Shown in pieces: positions 20,781-33,187 of a DNA stretch of 64,000 bases (the first letter of the stretch is position 1; each line of letters opens with the position of its first letter). The position numbers and the translations under genes were made by a program. The stretch covers positions 37,451,771-37,515,770 of the forward strand of contig NC_134705.1 of assembly GCF_043290135.1 (NCBI RefSeq), given 5' to 3'. The notes under the pieces were generated by a model that saw only the letters and a list, made by a program, of their open reading frames with translations, searched no databases and was not told the DNA's origin. Source of the stretch: Rhipicephalus microplus (taxonomy: Eukaryota; Arthropoda; Arachnida; Ixodida; Ixodidae).

Positions 20781-21750
20781 AGGTAATTTCAAAAACTTTT
20801 TCGCTTAAGCCAAGCAGAATGTACGTGATTCTTGCTATGCAAATGTGAGCTCGTGCGTCAATCAGTGAGTGAATAATCTTTTATTTGGCCAAACAAAACG
20901 TCATCGAATGTTCACCCGCCTAATCCACGATAGGACCGATGGATCTAGTCTGTCGACCATATGGCGAGCACGCTGAACGTCCAGGATTTCTTCTTTGAAG
21001 GCGGAATATTGCAAAGGCATGTTCTACTCTTCCTTGGTGAACGTCGGGTCCATGACTCAAACTCCCACAGCACGTGAGACAAATTAGCAACTTTGCCACA
21101 TGCCACGCAAAACGATACCTGGAAATTGCCGAATAGATGCTAAAGCAGTTACTTGGGGTATGGTTAAAAGTCTGGCTATTGCAATTAACGCATTTTATGC
21201 ACTGCAGGCTACTTCAAAACACTGTATGTGGGCGACCGCATGATTTTTTAGAGCAAAGTGAGCTAACCTGCTAACTCAAGCAACCACTTTTCTAAATGGT
21301 GACCCAGCACGTTAGAGTCACTTAAAGCATAAGTTGTCTCATCTCAGATGATTGACGATGTTTGCCAACTAAAGTAGCAGAGGCACTTGAAACTTGAAAG
21401 TACACCGTATTATGCAATAGCTTTGCCAGATAACCACACACATGGCAATGACAGCAGTATAAATGAAAAACCTCAATAAGGACATCGACGAGGAACATGT
21501 GCAGATAGTATCCTTTACTCAAACCACACATGCGTCGCAATTTTATTGTGCTGGCAGCACTAGCAGGCACTGAAAATGAAATTGTGAACCCATGAGTCAA
21601 GGGACTCAGACGCACATGCTGAATCAACAAATCATCAACCAAAGATATGAAGTAGTATACATATACACGCAGATTCCATTGAGTAATACATAGTGGTTAT
21701 TGTGATGCTTCTAATTTTGTTTGTTGCATATGCTAAAATTCACAGCGTTT
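20781..21750. other. Unassigned stretch
   Basis: A minus-strand frame at 21322-21642 (106 codons) has no recognisable motif. No repeats recognised. Confidence 0.4.
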
Positions 21751-22100
21751 AACTTGTATCATGTATTCGACGCTACGGAACGGCTGCAGCAATCGGGAGA
21801 CCCCATTTTGTGTAAAACTGATTTCGAAGGTTTCAAAGCATCAGCATTCTCAATTTATACGCAAACCAGAAACGACTCAGCTTTTCCCATTTCTTATCTC
21901 ATGTGTTGCTTCCTGATTCACATCAATTATTTTTGCAACACAGAAGACGAAAGCACAGTAGACGAACAAAGTTATTCGTTTAGTGGTAGCCCAGGTATGC
22001 GCTGGACACAAAGAGTTTTTCTGCGCCGTTGCTGCCCCTTTCAAACATTAGATCTCCTGCAGTTCTCACTTTATGGCGTTTCAGCTACAAACGCCGAGGG
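21751..22100 (+). CDS. Possible exon of an unidentified host gene
   Basis: An open frame of about 116 codons is bounded by a plausible acceptor (TTCACAG, ending 21750) and a strong donor, GCCGAGG/GTAAGTTGG, after 22100. The peptide has AFNLYHVFDATERLQQSGDP, CKTDFEGFKASAFS and several Cys (CCF, FC, RCC). The cysteine pattern and the helical start followed by short strands faintly recall tick salivary lipocalins, but I see no diagnostic motif and would not assign it. There is no neighbouring exon in view. It could equally be a chance open frame. Confidence 0.28.
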
Positions 22101-22949
22101 TAAGTTGGTTCTCTAGTTGAAACTGGATAAAATTTTTGGAACCTGACTGACAGAAGTTGAAGGGGGATGGATGCTAAACTGCACCCGATAATATTACTGC
22201 GTCGGGATGCATTGATTTATTCTTGAGTAAAATACCAATAAAAACTAATCCGAACAAAGTGTTCTTACACTTACTTCTAACGTAGTTCAAACGACAGTGC
22301 TGGCGACAGAAATTTGGTCATGTGCCACGAGAAAGAACACTAACGATTTTAGTGGTTCACTATCAGTTTTTCTTTGTTACACTACAACACAACGTACCGG
22401 AAACGATACGTTAAAGTAATTTGTTCTGCTTTACGTATCACGAAAACGGTTCGATTAATGCATCATTGTGATTGTGTCCTTTTTTCAATTCCAATAGAGA
22501 TCACATTACACTAACAAATACACACACACACACACACAAAACAGAAACCACCTGTCCTTCAACATAATGTTTTTGTTTTTAGTTTGTAGGCAACATCTTC
22601 ACGGGACATTTTGTAAGCCGTGTATTTTGTAATGCTCCGAATATTGCTAGGTTAGCTCGCGCTCTTCATCTAGGAATGGGTAATGAAATATATTTTAATG
22701 CTATAGCGTTAAACAGCTCGCGTCACGGAAATTATGGTTTGGCGTCAGTGTCATGTTTGGTTGTGACCAAAAATGTAGAGTGATGCCAATAAAATATTTA
22801 TTTTTTATATTGAGTTTGAAGCATGGTTTCAACCCTGCAGGCTGTTTGCACGGCACGCAGGTTTCTACTGTACATAGCCGTGTTATTGCTGAAAATTGCC
22901 AAAAAAGACACTATATGGATGTTGTGGTAAAAGCGGCATCCTCAACTCA
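22101..22949. other. Unassigned AT-rich stretch with (CA)n
   Basis: No coding signal recognised. A short (AC)n microsatellite lies at about 22519-22538. Confidence 0.5.
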
Positions 22950-23167
22950 GATCATCATAATCATCATCATCATCATCATCATCATCAGCCTGACTACGTC
23001 TACTGCAGGACAAAGACCTCTCCCATATTCCGCCAGTTAACCCGGTCCTGTGCTTGCTGCTGCCAATTTATACCCGCAGACTTCTTAATCTCATCTGCCC
23101 ACCTAACCTTCTGTCTCCCCCTAACCCGCTTGCCTCCTCTGGGAATCCAGTTAGCTACCCTTAACGA

Positions 23168-24450
23168 CTAGCGGTTATCCTGTCTACGCGCTACATGCCC
23201 TGCCCATGTCCATTTCTTCTTCTTGATTTCAGCTATGATATCCTTGACCCCCGTTTGTTCCCTGATCCACTCTGCTCTCTTCTTGTCTCTTAAGGTTACA
23301 CCTATCATTTTTTCCATTGCTCGCTGCGTCGTAGACAATTTAAGCTGAACCCTCTTTGTAAGTCTCCAGGTTTCTGCTCCGTAGCTAAGTACCGGCAAGA
23401 TACAGCTGGTATATAACTTCCTCTTGACGGTTAGTGGCACTCTACCTGTCTTAATTTGAGAGTGCTTGCCAGATTTGCTCCATGTCATTCTTATTCTTCT
23501 AGTTACTTCAATCTCGTGGTTACCTGCCCTAAGTAGACATAGTCTTTTACAACTTGACGTACACTATTACCTATCTCGAAGCGCTGCTCTTTTCCGAGGT
23601 TGTTGTACATTACTTTCGTTTTCTGCAGAATCATTTTAAGACCCACCTTTCTGCTCTCCTTGTCTAACTCCATAATCATGAGTTTCAATTCGTCCCCTGA
23701 GTTACTCAGCAATGCAATGTCATCGGCAAAGCGCAGGTTACTGCGGTACTCTCCAATAACTCTTATCCCTAACTGTTCCCATTCTAGGCTTCTGAAACCT
23801 TCCTGTAAGCACGCGGTAAATAGCATTGGAGACATTGTGTCCCCCTGCCTTACACCCTTCTTGATTGGTATTTTGTTGCTTTCTTTATAAAACACTATGG
23901 TAGCAGTTGATTCCCTGTAAATTTCTTCCAGGATGTTCATATATACTTCATCGACACCCTGATTCTGCAGTGTCTGCATGACGACTGATATTTCTACTGA
24001 ATCAAACGCCTTCTCGTAATCTATGTAGGCTATGTATAGCGGTTGGTTATATTCTGAGCTTTTATCTATTACCTGATTGATAGTATGAATGTGGTCGATT
24101 GTTTAGTAGCCTGTTCGAAATCCTGCTTGTTCCTTTGGTTGATTGAATTCTAGTGTTTTCTTTACTCGGTTAGCAATTACTTTTGTGAATAACTTGTATA
24201 CTACAGAGAGCAAGCTAATCGGCCTGTAATTCTTCAAGTCTTTGTCATCTCCTTTCTTATGTATTAAGGTGATGTTAGCGTTCTTCCAAGACTCTGGTAC
24301 TCCTCCCGTCAGGAGACACCTCGTAAACAGGGTGGCTAGTCTTTCTAACACAATCTGTCCTCCATCTTTCAGCAGATCTGATGTTACCTGATCCTCAGCA
24401 GCTTTGCCTCTTTGCATGCTCTCCAAAGCTTTTCTGACTTCTTCTATCAT
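23168..24450 (-). pseudogene. RTE reverse transcriptase and C-terminal region
   Basis: The frame 24450-24103 has LLKDGGQIVLERL, ITLIHKKGDDKDLKNYRPIS and EQAGFR. After a break, 23979-23503 has GVRQGDTMSPMLF and the catalytic LRFADDIALLSN, both intact. It then breaks again into 23488-23168 with YTSCILPVLSYGAETW and a C-terminal tryptophan-containing WTWAGHVARR, characteristic of RTE-type proteins. The stretch with FXDYEKAFD between the first two pieces is present in a shifted frame near 24050. The gene is dead but catalytic motifs are kept, which suggests moderate age. Confidence 0.85.
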
Positions 24451-24778
24451 TACTGGTGAGTGTCAGCTGGGGGACTGCTAGTTATTATAGTAATAAAGTT
24501 GTGGTTGTCCCGGGTACTGTACAGATCTCTGTAAAACGTCTCCGCTATTTTCACTATCCTATCCATATTGGTAGTTATTTTGCCTTCTTTGTCCCTTAGT
24601 GCATACATCTAATTTTTGCCTATCCCAAGTTTCCTCTTCTCTGCTTTGACGCTTCTTCCATTTTTCAGAGCGTGTTCCATTCTCTCCATGTTATACCTTC
24701 TTACATCGGATACCTTACGCCTATTAATCCACTTCGAAAGCTCTGCCAGTTCTATTTTGTCTGTTGTACTTGAGACTT

Positions 24779-25978
24779 TCATGATTTGATGCTTCTTATT
24801 GAGATTCTTCGTTTCCTGATTAAGCTTGCCAGTGTCCTGTCTACCCTTCCTCCAACTTCCACTGGTGACCCAGTGAAACCCAATGGTGACCCGTTGGAGG
24901 GTGACCCAGTGGTGACCCTCCAACTTCCATTCATTGTATCTATGCTAAGGTTGGTTTCCCGACTAAGAGCCGAGAACCTGTTGTGAAGCAAGAATCTTAA
25001 TTCCTGTACTTTTATTCTCAGTGCTAGCTCATAGATTGGCTTCTTGCGTGTCAGTTTCTCTGGTTCCTTTCTCAAGCCCGGGCGAATTCGAGACCGTACC
25101 ATTCTATGGTCACTGCATCGTACCTTGCCAGCCACTTCCACATCCTGCACGATGCCTGGGTGTGCACTCATTATAAAATTCATTTCGTTCTTATTTTCGC
25201 TATTAGTGCTCCTCCATATCCACTTGCAGTTTCCTCGTTTTCGGTAGAAGGTATTCAAAATCCGTAAGTTATTCAGTTCTGCGAATTCTACTGGTAGCTC
25301 TCCTCTGGCATTTCTAGCACCGATGCCATAATCTCTTACTGCCTGGTCTCCAGCTTGCTTTTTTCCTACCTTTGCATTAAAGTCTCCCATCAGTATTGTA
25401 CACTGTGTTTTTACCTTATTCATTGCCGATTCCACGTCTTCGTAGAAGCTTTCAACTGAAGCGTCATCATGGCTGGATGTAGGCGTGTAAGCCTGTATCT
25501 TCATCTTGTATCTCTTATTCAGTTTAATTCAGTTTAATGGTATTGCCTCTATGTTGCCAGCTATGTTTCTGTGAATTAGGAACCCCACTCCCAGTTTTCT
25601 TCTGTCAGCCAAGCCCCAATAGCAAAGGACGTGCCAATTCTGTAGCACCGCAAAGACCTCATCTGTCCTCCTAACCTCACTGAGCCCTATTATATCCCAT
25701 TTAACACCCTATAGCTCCTCGAATAGTACAGCTAGACTTCCCTCACTAGATAAGGTTCTAGCGTTAAACGTTGCCAAATTCAGGTTCCATTGGCGGCCTG
25801 TCCAGATCCAGAGATTCTTAGCACCCTCTTCTGCGTTGCAGATCTGACCGCCGCCGTGGTATGTTGCTTCGCAGCTGCTGGGGACTGAGGGCTGTGAGTT
25901 ATTTGACGTGTACATGTGGGAGGTTGTGACCAGATACTGCACCAAGGTGGCCAATCCTTCTCTGGTAAGGGAGTGCAT
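24779..25978 (-). pseudogene. RTE AP endonuclease region
   Basis: The N-terminal part (25978-25709) has NLNLATFNARTLSS, the start of the endonuclease fold. After a stop and frame changes, LSEVRR and LLCYWGLADRR-like words occur near 25650-25590. The piece 25504-24779 has QAYTPTSSHDD, CTILMGDFNAKVG and CSDHRMVRSRI, which carry the catalytic Asn, Asp and His. This enzyme would nick the target strand for priming. The reading frame is interrupted at least twice and by a 68-bp insertion further downstream (24850-24929). Confidence 0.85.
24850..24929. repeat. 68-bp insertion with flanking 12-bp duplication inside the RTE
   Basis: CTCCAACTTCCA occurs at 24850-24861 and 24918-24929. The material between is built from GGTGACCCAGTG-type words in both orientations (GTGACCCAGT and ACTGGTGACC). 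Removing 68 bp leaves a continuous RTE-like sequence. Confidence 0.7.
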
Positions 25979-26073
25979 TCCCGGCGGTGCTTACCGGTGA
26001 GGCCACACCCCAGGCCTCGTAATGCAGTTCAATCACCACACGAATTTTTTTCATTCGGTTGGGAACAGCGCGG

Positions 26074-26148
26074 CACCGGATTTGAGCCACGGATCTTATG
26101 CATGCGAGGTGGATGCTCTTACCACTAAGCAATACGCTCTGGGTTAAA
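26074..26148 (-). repeat. tRNA-Ala-like sequence (tRNA-derived repeat or tRNA pseudogene)
   Basis: On the minus strand, GCTTAGTGGTAAGAGCATCC serves as an A-box-like D-arm, CTCGCAT as an anticodon-loop-like segment with CGC, and GTGGCTCAAATCCGG as a B-box and T-arm. The anticodon stem does not pair well, so a functional tRNA is unlikely. It sits at the 5' boundary of the RTE. Confidence 0.45.
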
Positions 26149-26159
26149 CCGTACTGCAC

Positions 26160-27236
26160 GGTACTACTGTCGGAGAGCATACCACATAAGTATAAAACGG
26201 AAATCAGTTAGAAATATGGACAAACAAGGTGAATAAATACAGAGAAATTCAAAGGATAAAAAAGAAAAGAACACTAAGGAGAGGAGCAGAACAGCGAATA
26301 AAGGAGGCAGGAGCGTTGGAAGCGCGGTTGATAAGGTCATCCCTGCTGTGCGGTGTTGCGCGAAGAATACGAATAGAGGGCAAGGTCGTTTGGTGCGCGG
26401 GATGTCGGAGACCGGCGACGGTTAGGTTGAGGAGGAGGAAGCAGGAATGGCCGAGGGACTAGTTGCGACAGATAATACGGATGATGGAGGTAGAAAACAT
26501 TTTATTTGGAGCGTTCAAGAAGAGAGCGCAAGAGGTTGCGCAAAATACAGTGCGCGGAGCAGACGAGCAACATTAAGGGCAGGCAGAGTTGTCAGATGCT
26601 ACCAAGCTATAGATAGGCAAGAAAGAAATCGTACTTCGCCCATACTTACCCAAGAAATATATTTTCAACTAAGGGTTCATTCGTACTCAGAGCCACCGAA
26701 GTTCAACCGGACTCACTCAACCAGATTCGTGACTCTGGGGGAGCCTCAGAGAGCCGACTCATGATCGAGATTGTCGACCCATGCCTCCGTACTAACAGGC
26801 AAATAAGCACAAAAGCAGCCCCCAAAATTAAGCAGCGCTACTTTCCCGAAGCCGAAAAGAACCTTAAATTTATTAACATTTTCTATTCATGATATATTTT
26901 CAATTATAATAAAATATGTCACTAAAATACGAAAGAGAGATGAATGAAAAAAAAATGTCTTCTAAACTTTTCAAACAGCGGGCAACTATGAACGAAAGCA
27001 CATCTCTAATTTGTCGAGTTGTCTCCAGGACAGTCTGCATACCGTTGAACGCACGTTTGCGACTGCACGATCAACGTCCATTCCACCAGCGTATGCTTGA
27101 CTTTAACACTGAACAATACAGGCATCACCAAGCGTACCATCAGTCAACGAAAAACGTGCAATTGTTGAACGTAATGATACCTAAAATAACTATTTCCTGT
27201 TAGAATGCTAATATGCTTCCACCCCTAAAAAAACAA
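26160..27236. other. Unassigned stretch
   Basis: Arg-rich plus-strand frames (26229-26462 and 26447-26764) show no known domain. The segment near 26700-26760 holds ACTCACTCAACCAG and GACTCTGGGGGAG words that look repetitive. Confidence 0.4.
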
Positions 27237-27670
27237 TCACAGCATATCCACGGAGTGAGTGATGATGAGTGGGCCGAAGTGTCTGTCAGCCCGTCCATGC
27301 TTCCGTCCATCCGCGCGACCATCCATGCATCCATCCATGCGTCCGTCCGTGAGTTAGTCCATCCGTCTGTCCGTCCATTCGTGCATCTGTCCGTCCGTAC
27401 GTCCGCGCGTCCGTTAATCTGTCCATCAGTCTTCTAGTCTGTCTGTCCATCCGTCCGTGCGTCCATCTAGTGACACTCCAAGTACCATCATCTCGCATCC
27501 CCTGTGGCACATACCCGCTCCGCGCGTCCATCCATCCATCCGACCGTCCACTAGTCTGTCTGTCCATCCATACATGCGTCAGTCTGTGCGTCCATCTAGT
27601 GAACACTCCGAGTACCACCATGTCCCACCTCGCATCCCCTGTGGAACATACCTGCTCTCGAGCGGGTATG
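27237..27670. repeat. CGTCCATC-type minisatellite element, copy 1
   Basis: The left flank CACAGCATATCCACGGAGTG, with GATGATGAGTGG, is followed by imperfect 4-8 bp units (CGTCCATCCGTC) and by a right flank, CCATCTAGTGA then CTCCAAGTACC and TCGCATCCCCTGTGG. The right flank occurs twice (about 27465-27525 and 27590-27660). The same flanks bound copy 2 at 31495. Long Ser/Pro/Val open frames here are artefacts of the repeat. Confidence 0.88.
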
Positions 27671-28373
27671 TGGCACTGATGGCTGCGTACGACAGATCAA
27701 TAGTCTGTCGATCAATAGGTCCTATAGTAAGGCTAACCAAAAAGTCAGTGGGATATGTGTGCGGCAACGTCAGCTCAGATCATACTTGTAAAAAAGTATC
27801 CGTGTGAAAGATAAGACTACTCGCACAACTAGGTGGCTCATGTTGAAAAGTGCGTCGCGGAGAATATTTGTGTCGTCCAATTTTATCACCCATAAACTAA
27901 GGCTGTTTCAAAAAATAAAGACAACCAAGTTTGGTGTACATCCCTCTTATATCAAAGTTTTTGCCAAAGCAAAAGTGCACTAAATGCTTTTAGCGAAACC
28001 TGCATAACCATATCGGTACATTACACCAATTCATAATTTCTATTGAAAGGCCACTCACCAACCGCGTTCAATTCCGAGGGTGTAATTTTCTCCTCTTCTT
28101 CGGCACCCTTCATACTCACGCAACGCATCCTCCTCGCTCCTGCATTCTTAAAAGCTCGAGAACCATGCCCGCAATGAGTGTTAGGGCCTGTCGGGATTTC
28201 GCGCTTCTCGGCTACACGCTGTTATTGCTGCTTGCGCAGTTCTAAACACTCAAAATGAAGTGTGATCAGTTGATCATCAACAAGATAATTAAGCGAGGCA
28301 AGGAAGAACGGCTGGGTGGCTGCACGGCGAAGCAGCACAGAAGACAAATTATCATCATTATCATCATCATTGT
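27671..28373. other. Unassigned stretch
   Basis: No gene recognised. It ends in an (ATC)-rich run near 28350-28372. Confidence 0.45.
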
Positions 28374-28500
28374 CATTTATTTACCCTCAAGAGTCACAAT
28401 CGAGATTTCACGTATATGAGCCACTCGAGGGCATGCGCACTATAGACATCATAGGAACTACAGTCTGCGTCGGAGACGTTCACAATAAAGAGATAAAATA
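28374..28500 (-). mobile_element. Possible 5'-truncated CR1-like 3' end
   Basis: TTTATTTACCCTCAAGAGTC resembles the 3' terminus of CR1 copy 1 (TTTATTTTACCCTCAGGGC at about 9248) in the same orientation. Only a short similarity, so tentative. Confidence 0.35.
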
Positions 28501-29410
28501 TCATGATCGAGTGTATGACACGTTTTTTTTAATTTTTGTGAGGCAAATGAGCAGAAAGAAGTCATCTTGACTTGACTGCTTCATACAAGCCAGTGCAGTA
28601 TCAGTGACTTTTTCTTGATACGCAAGTGTCCAAAGTACGTCCGTATCAGTAGAACATGTTGTGACTTCACAGGGGAAAAGAAGAAACAATTTGTTCCTGC
28701 CTTTGCACAACAAGGTTACGCATTCCCGCTCCAAAAAAATTTCTTGGAGATCGCTTTCTTTTTTCTTCGGACCTGTGTTCGGTGGCAGTGCACAGTTGAT
28801 AAAGACGCAAAATTGACTTCCCTATATATCAATTACGTAATTTCAGACATGTTTTACCGAAGGTATATTTAAATTATTCATTTCTTAGAATTATTCCGCT
28901 GGTTTATGCGGTATCCTGTCTAAACTGTTGAATAACACTAATTGCCTAAGAAGGGGTCATACTGTCACACTGTTTTATATGTTATTATTGCAGTAATGTG
29001 CCTCAAAATATTAGGTTGTAGAGGATTTTCTTGAATTTTCTCTCCAGATACCGTTTAATTTATTAATCTAGTGTGTGCTGCTATACTATGGAACACGTTG
29101 TTTACGCTTCATTAATAAATTACCCAATTTTCCGGAAGTCTTTCAGCTCAAGTTCACAGGAGCTTTATAATTATTCATTATAATAAACTCCACCCCCGCT
29201 TTATCACACGGTAGCCTAAACAGCCCGTTTTGTAGAAATTGCCATTTACTGCTTCAATGTGCGCTTTCCTGGTTGTCGCGAAGATATATTGTGTTAGGAG
29301 CAAATAATAAATAAACTTAGTGGACGTTTTAGCATCGTCGGCCCGAGTAAAACGCGATGGCGAAGTCGGGCAAAATTCGCAACCTCCTTTCCATCGTGAT
29401 CCCGGTTTTG
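28501..29410. other. Unassigned AT-rich stretch
   Basis: A frame at 28615-28872 has no known motif. The rest is AT-rich without repeats that I recognise. Confidence 0.4.
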
Positions 29411-29581
29411 ATTGATTGATTGATTGATTGATTTGTGGGAATTAACGTCCCAAAACCACTACATGATAATGAGAGACGCCGTAGTGGAGGGCTCCGGAAA
29501 TTTAGACCACCTGGAGTTCTTTACCGTGCACCCAAATCTGAGCACACGGGCCTACAACATTTCCGCCTCCATCGGAAATGA
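29411..29581 (-). mobile_element. Ruka-type SINE, 5'-truncated, minus strand
   Basis: Starts with a (GATT)n tail (ATCAATCAATC on the minus strand), then AACGTCCCAAAACCACTAC, CTGAGCACACGGGCC and TTTCCGCCTCCATCGG. The tRNA-like head is absent. Confidence 0.88.
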
Positions 29582-29584
29582 TAA

Positions 29585-30175
<591 letters not shown>

Positions 30176-30240
30176 AAAGTTCGCTAAGAAATGCTTCGCA
30201 TTTAAAATAAAATGATTGTCCGGATTTTTAATCAAGCAGC

Positions 30241-30477
30241 ATGCCTCGTCCTCCTCGCTGCTTCCAGAAAAGAAAGTCGATATCATCGTCGGGGTCAGAC
30301 GCGGATGCAGAGGATTCAGAATATTGGCTACTGCAGCTGGCCATGGCGACTGTCAGCGCGTTTGTTTTGCTGGTGTTTGTGTGGCATGTGTATGTGAGAG
30401 CAGACGAACCTCGGCACGAAGTGCGTCCCAGCTTTGTGTGGCCACGTCACCAAGCCACCTATGCATTGACGTCATGA
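30241..30477 (+). CDS. Hypothetical small membrane-type ORF
   Basis: A 78-codon frame from an ATG: a basic start (MPRPPRCFQKRK), an acidic Ser/Asp-rich patch (SISSSGSDADAEDSEY), one hydrophobic segment of about 20 residues (ATVSAFVLLVFVWHVYV), then a polar tail. The layout resembles a single-pass membrane protein or the N-terminal part of a transposon protein. I recognise no family and see no splice donor that would extend it. A chance ORF beside a repeat is quite possible. Confidence 0.22.
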   Translation: MPRPPRCFQKRKSISSSGSDADAEDSEYWLLQLAMATVSAFVLLVFVWHVYVRADEPRHEVRPSFVWPRHQATYALTS

Positions 30478-30479
30478 CC

Positions 30480-31494
30480 CAACTCGGCGACGTGAAACCG
30501 AAACTGAAAATGGTCCACATAAATATCGCATTAATAAATTATCTATTGAAAATACACGAATCTTGGTGCGAGTATCATGCTTCCTGGAGCTGAAAGAAAC
30601 GCTTACAGCAAAGAATGCGCATGTCACAATTTCGGTGACACCACCCTTTTAAGGCCCACAAAATACTATTGAACATTACACTCATAGTCGTGTCCTGCGT
30701 AAAATGGTGCATAAAGCCAGAATATTACACCTTTTCTGTTTAGAGAGCATTCGGTGTGGGCTTTGCCTTCACAACACAATATTCACGCGTCAAGTGGTCG
30801 CTGCCTCATGCGAAACACTTATCATTGGCTACCTCCGCCTTTAAATTATATTTTTACACCATGTTAAGCAGCCGGTATTTGTCGAAGGAACGAATTACAC
30901 CAATGTTTCCTTGAGAATTGTGACAGTTTAAACAAATTTTCTGTGTCACTTAAAGTTACCGGAGCCATTTCACCCCGACTGCTTGCCATAATAACGCCGC
31001 CCACATTGGTTTCTAATCAGTGAATGCAGAAATGCCTGACTTGTTTGAAGCTTCATGCGCAATCGCGCACACGCCTGATACTCTTTGATTTGCAAAATGC
31101 GCGACCGTTCCAGAATGTCCTAAAGTGCATCTACAGCTGTATTTCAGAGATTGAGCCCATTGAACAGTTATAGCCGATCTAAGTATACAAGAATGCAGCC
31201 ACACTATAGCCTTCATGAACGGCTAACTGACAAGTTCTACTAACTTTTACTTCCAACAGCGTGCAGGTGATGCTCTTTGGTCGTAATTTTCAGCAATGTG
31301 CGAAGCATTACGACTTGTACTTTTATTTGGTTGATGTGGGGCGCAACACAACTACACAATAAGTAAAGTCGACCATACACTGTTCCACCTTCGAATTCAC
31401 TGACCACTTTTGTATAAGATTAGCTTGAATCCAGCCACAAGCGTACAAGAGAAAAAACAGACGACACTCAAAGCACCAAACTCAATAAAAAAAA
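30480..31494. other. Unassigned stretch
   Basis: No coding or repeat signal recognised, apart from short minus-strand frames such as 31013-31216. Confidence 0.45.
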
Positions 31495-31750
31495 TCACAG
31501 CATCTACACGGAGTGCATGATGATGAGTGGTGCGAGGCGTCCGTCCGTCCAATTGTTCTTGCTTCAGTCCCTCGGTGCGACCGTTCATGCATCCATTCGT
31601 GCGTCCGTCCTTCAGTGCGTCTATCCGTGCGTCCATCCCTGTGTCCATCCATCTATCCGTGCGTACGTCCGTGCATCTGTCTGTCTTACTTTATATCTAT
31701 CCGTCCGTCCATCTAGTGAATACTCCAAGTACCACCATCTCGCATCTTTT
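31495..31750. repeat. CGTCCATC-type minisatellite element, copy 2
   Basis: The left flank CACAGCATCTACACGGAGTG and GATGATGAGTGG, imperfect CGTCCATC units, and the right flank CCATCTAGTGAATACTCCAA then CCACCATCTCGCATC match copy 1 at 27237. The repeat tract is shorter and the right flank occurs once. Shared flanks on both sides mean this is a dispersed element with an internal minisatellite, not a chance tandem array. Confidence 0.88.
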
Positions 31751-32454
31751 CATCGTATGTTCAGTCTATAGAAGCACTGCCATCAAGCGGACCTTTGAAG
31801 GACTCACCTAGAGGTGACACTCACGCATTTTCGTACGGCCTGCACTTCGTGTCTACTTCCCACATCTCACCACCTCTATTGTTCATGGCAGAGCTGTGCA
31901 CCGCCGCCGCCGCCCGTTTTCGCTCACGCCGTTGGCGCCGCCGCCGAAGTTCCGAAAAACACCACGCCACCACCGCCGCGGGACAATAATTTGCGGCGCG
32001 CCACCGTTTGCCTTATTTTTAGCCGAGTGAGGAATCTGGACATAAAATACACCATTTCACCTTCTTTTCTGCAGCTTTAAGATTTCGAAGAGCGGCAATT
32101 GTGGTGTTTTGACTGCTCTCTTGCTTCCGTGTTAGCATGCCCTGTCTATAGGCCCCCAACTTCGGCCAGAGGGCACTGCGCCGCGAATGTTTTTCCGCCC
32201 TTCTAGCAAATGCCGGTCGCTCGCTACCCCGCTCCCACCTTCAGCCTGCGCAGCCTCAGCTTGCTCACGCACTGTACAACACTGTTATCTGGTCGTCCTC
32301 CACGTCCAGCGTCACCTGTGACTTACTGCAAAGGTTTAAGCAGATTATAAAAACGTTTTCACGGTGTGAATCCTATCAGAACCTTGAGCGATTCGTTGAA
32401 AACCTTTGCGGGACCAATCAACTTAAACAAGATGTCCTTGAGCGAGGGCTATGT
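31751..32454. other. Unassigned stretch with a GC-rich island
   Basis: At about 31900-32005, CCGCCGCCGCC-type runs form a short CpG-rich block. No gene recognised. Confidence 0.4.
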
Positions 32455-32600
32455 GTATGTTTATTTATTAGTACCTCAAGGGTCCCAAGAGACATTACAT
32501 AATGGGTAAAAAAAAAGCAAAAAATTATAACAGAAGAAAAAACAGCAAGCGAAGGAGCCCTAGCAATAACAAATTATAAAAAAAACAGCAGTTGATCATA
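32455..32600 (-). mobile_element. 5'-truncated CR1-like 3' end
   Basis: TGTTTATTTATTAGTACCTC, AAGGGTCCCAAGAGACATTA and an A-rich run (plus strand) match the style of CR1 3' termini seen at 9248 and 46194, in the same orientation. No coding part remains. The right boundary is uncertain. Confidence 0.5.
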
Positions 32601-33170
32601 CTTTCAAAGAGAAAACATGGCTTTTCACAGCTCTTTCAAATGGTGAACAGCCGCCTTTTTATGACAATAAAAGTGAGGCGACGGCACGAATTCTACATGT
32701 ATGTTACCAGTAAAACACGCATTGCTGCGGCATTCGTGTGTTCTCGGAGCTGTTGGCAAACTACCACCACGCTTTCGCATGAATTTGCATATAGCGTTTG
32801 GGTTTCTTGAATGCTCTCTAATGCTTGAATGCCAAGTGTAACACGCGGCTTTCAATTTATTATGATGTCTGTGTAAAGACACTAAACTTACGTGTGCTCT
32901 GTTCAGTCCTTGGCACCATTTCAGAACGGTGTGTTCAGTTTCATAAAAGTTTCAATTTCGCCGAGATTTTCATCGGATGGTAACAAGGTCGGATCTTTGA
33001 TTTTTTGCAGCTTCTTTGAAAGTATAATGATGCGCACACAAAAAAATGTATTTTATGTTCAATTTGATCAAGCAAATTTCTTGCAGCGAATGTTGCATTT
33101 GGAATAATATCCGTGCCTTATCACCCAGTGTGTTCACTGATTCGAAAGTCGATTATAGGTTGTTTTGACA
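32601..33170. other. Unassigned stretch
   Basis: No coding or repeat signal recognised beyond short frames. Confidence 0.45.
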
Positions 33171-33187
33171 GCTCGCTTGGTCGTTGT

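Larger units (their letters stand above)
22950..26160 (-). mobile_element. RTE-type LINE, broken
   Basis: A minus-strand non-LTR element with a short trinucleotide tail, (ATC)n on the plus strand at about 22951-22986, a single ORF with endonuclease then RT, and no RNase H. A simple-repeat tail and a compact single ORF are typical of the RTE clade. The 5' end runs into a tRNA-Ala-like sequence near 26148. Frameshifts and stops split the ORF into at least five pieces. Confidence 0.8.

Noticed and set aside
27213..27807. Long Pro/Ser/Val or Arg/Asp/Gly-rich frames on both strands
   Set aside because: Minisatellite units without stops open several frames at once; no gene signal.
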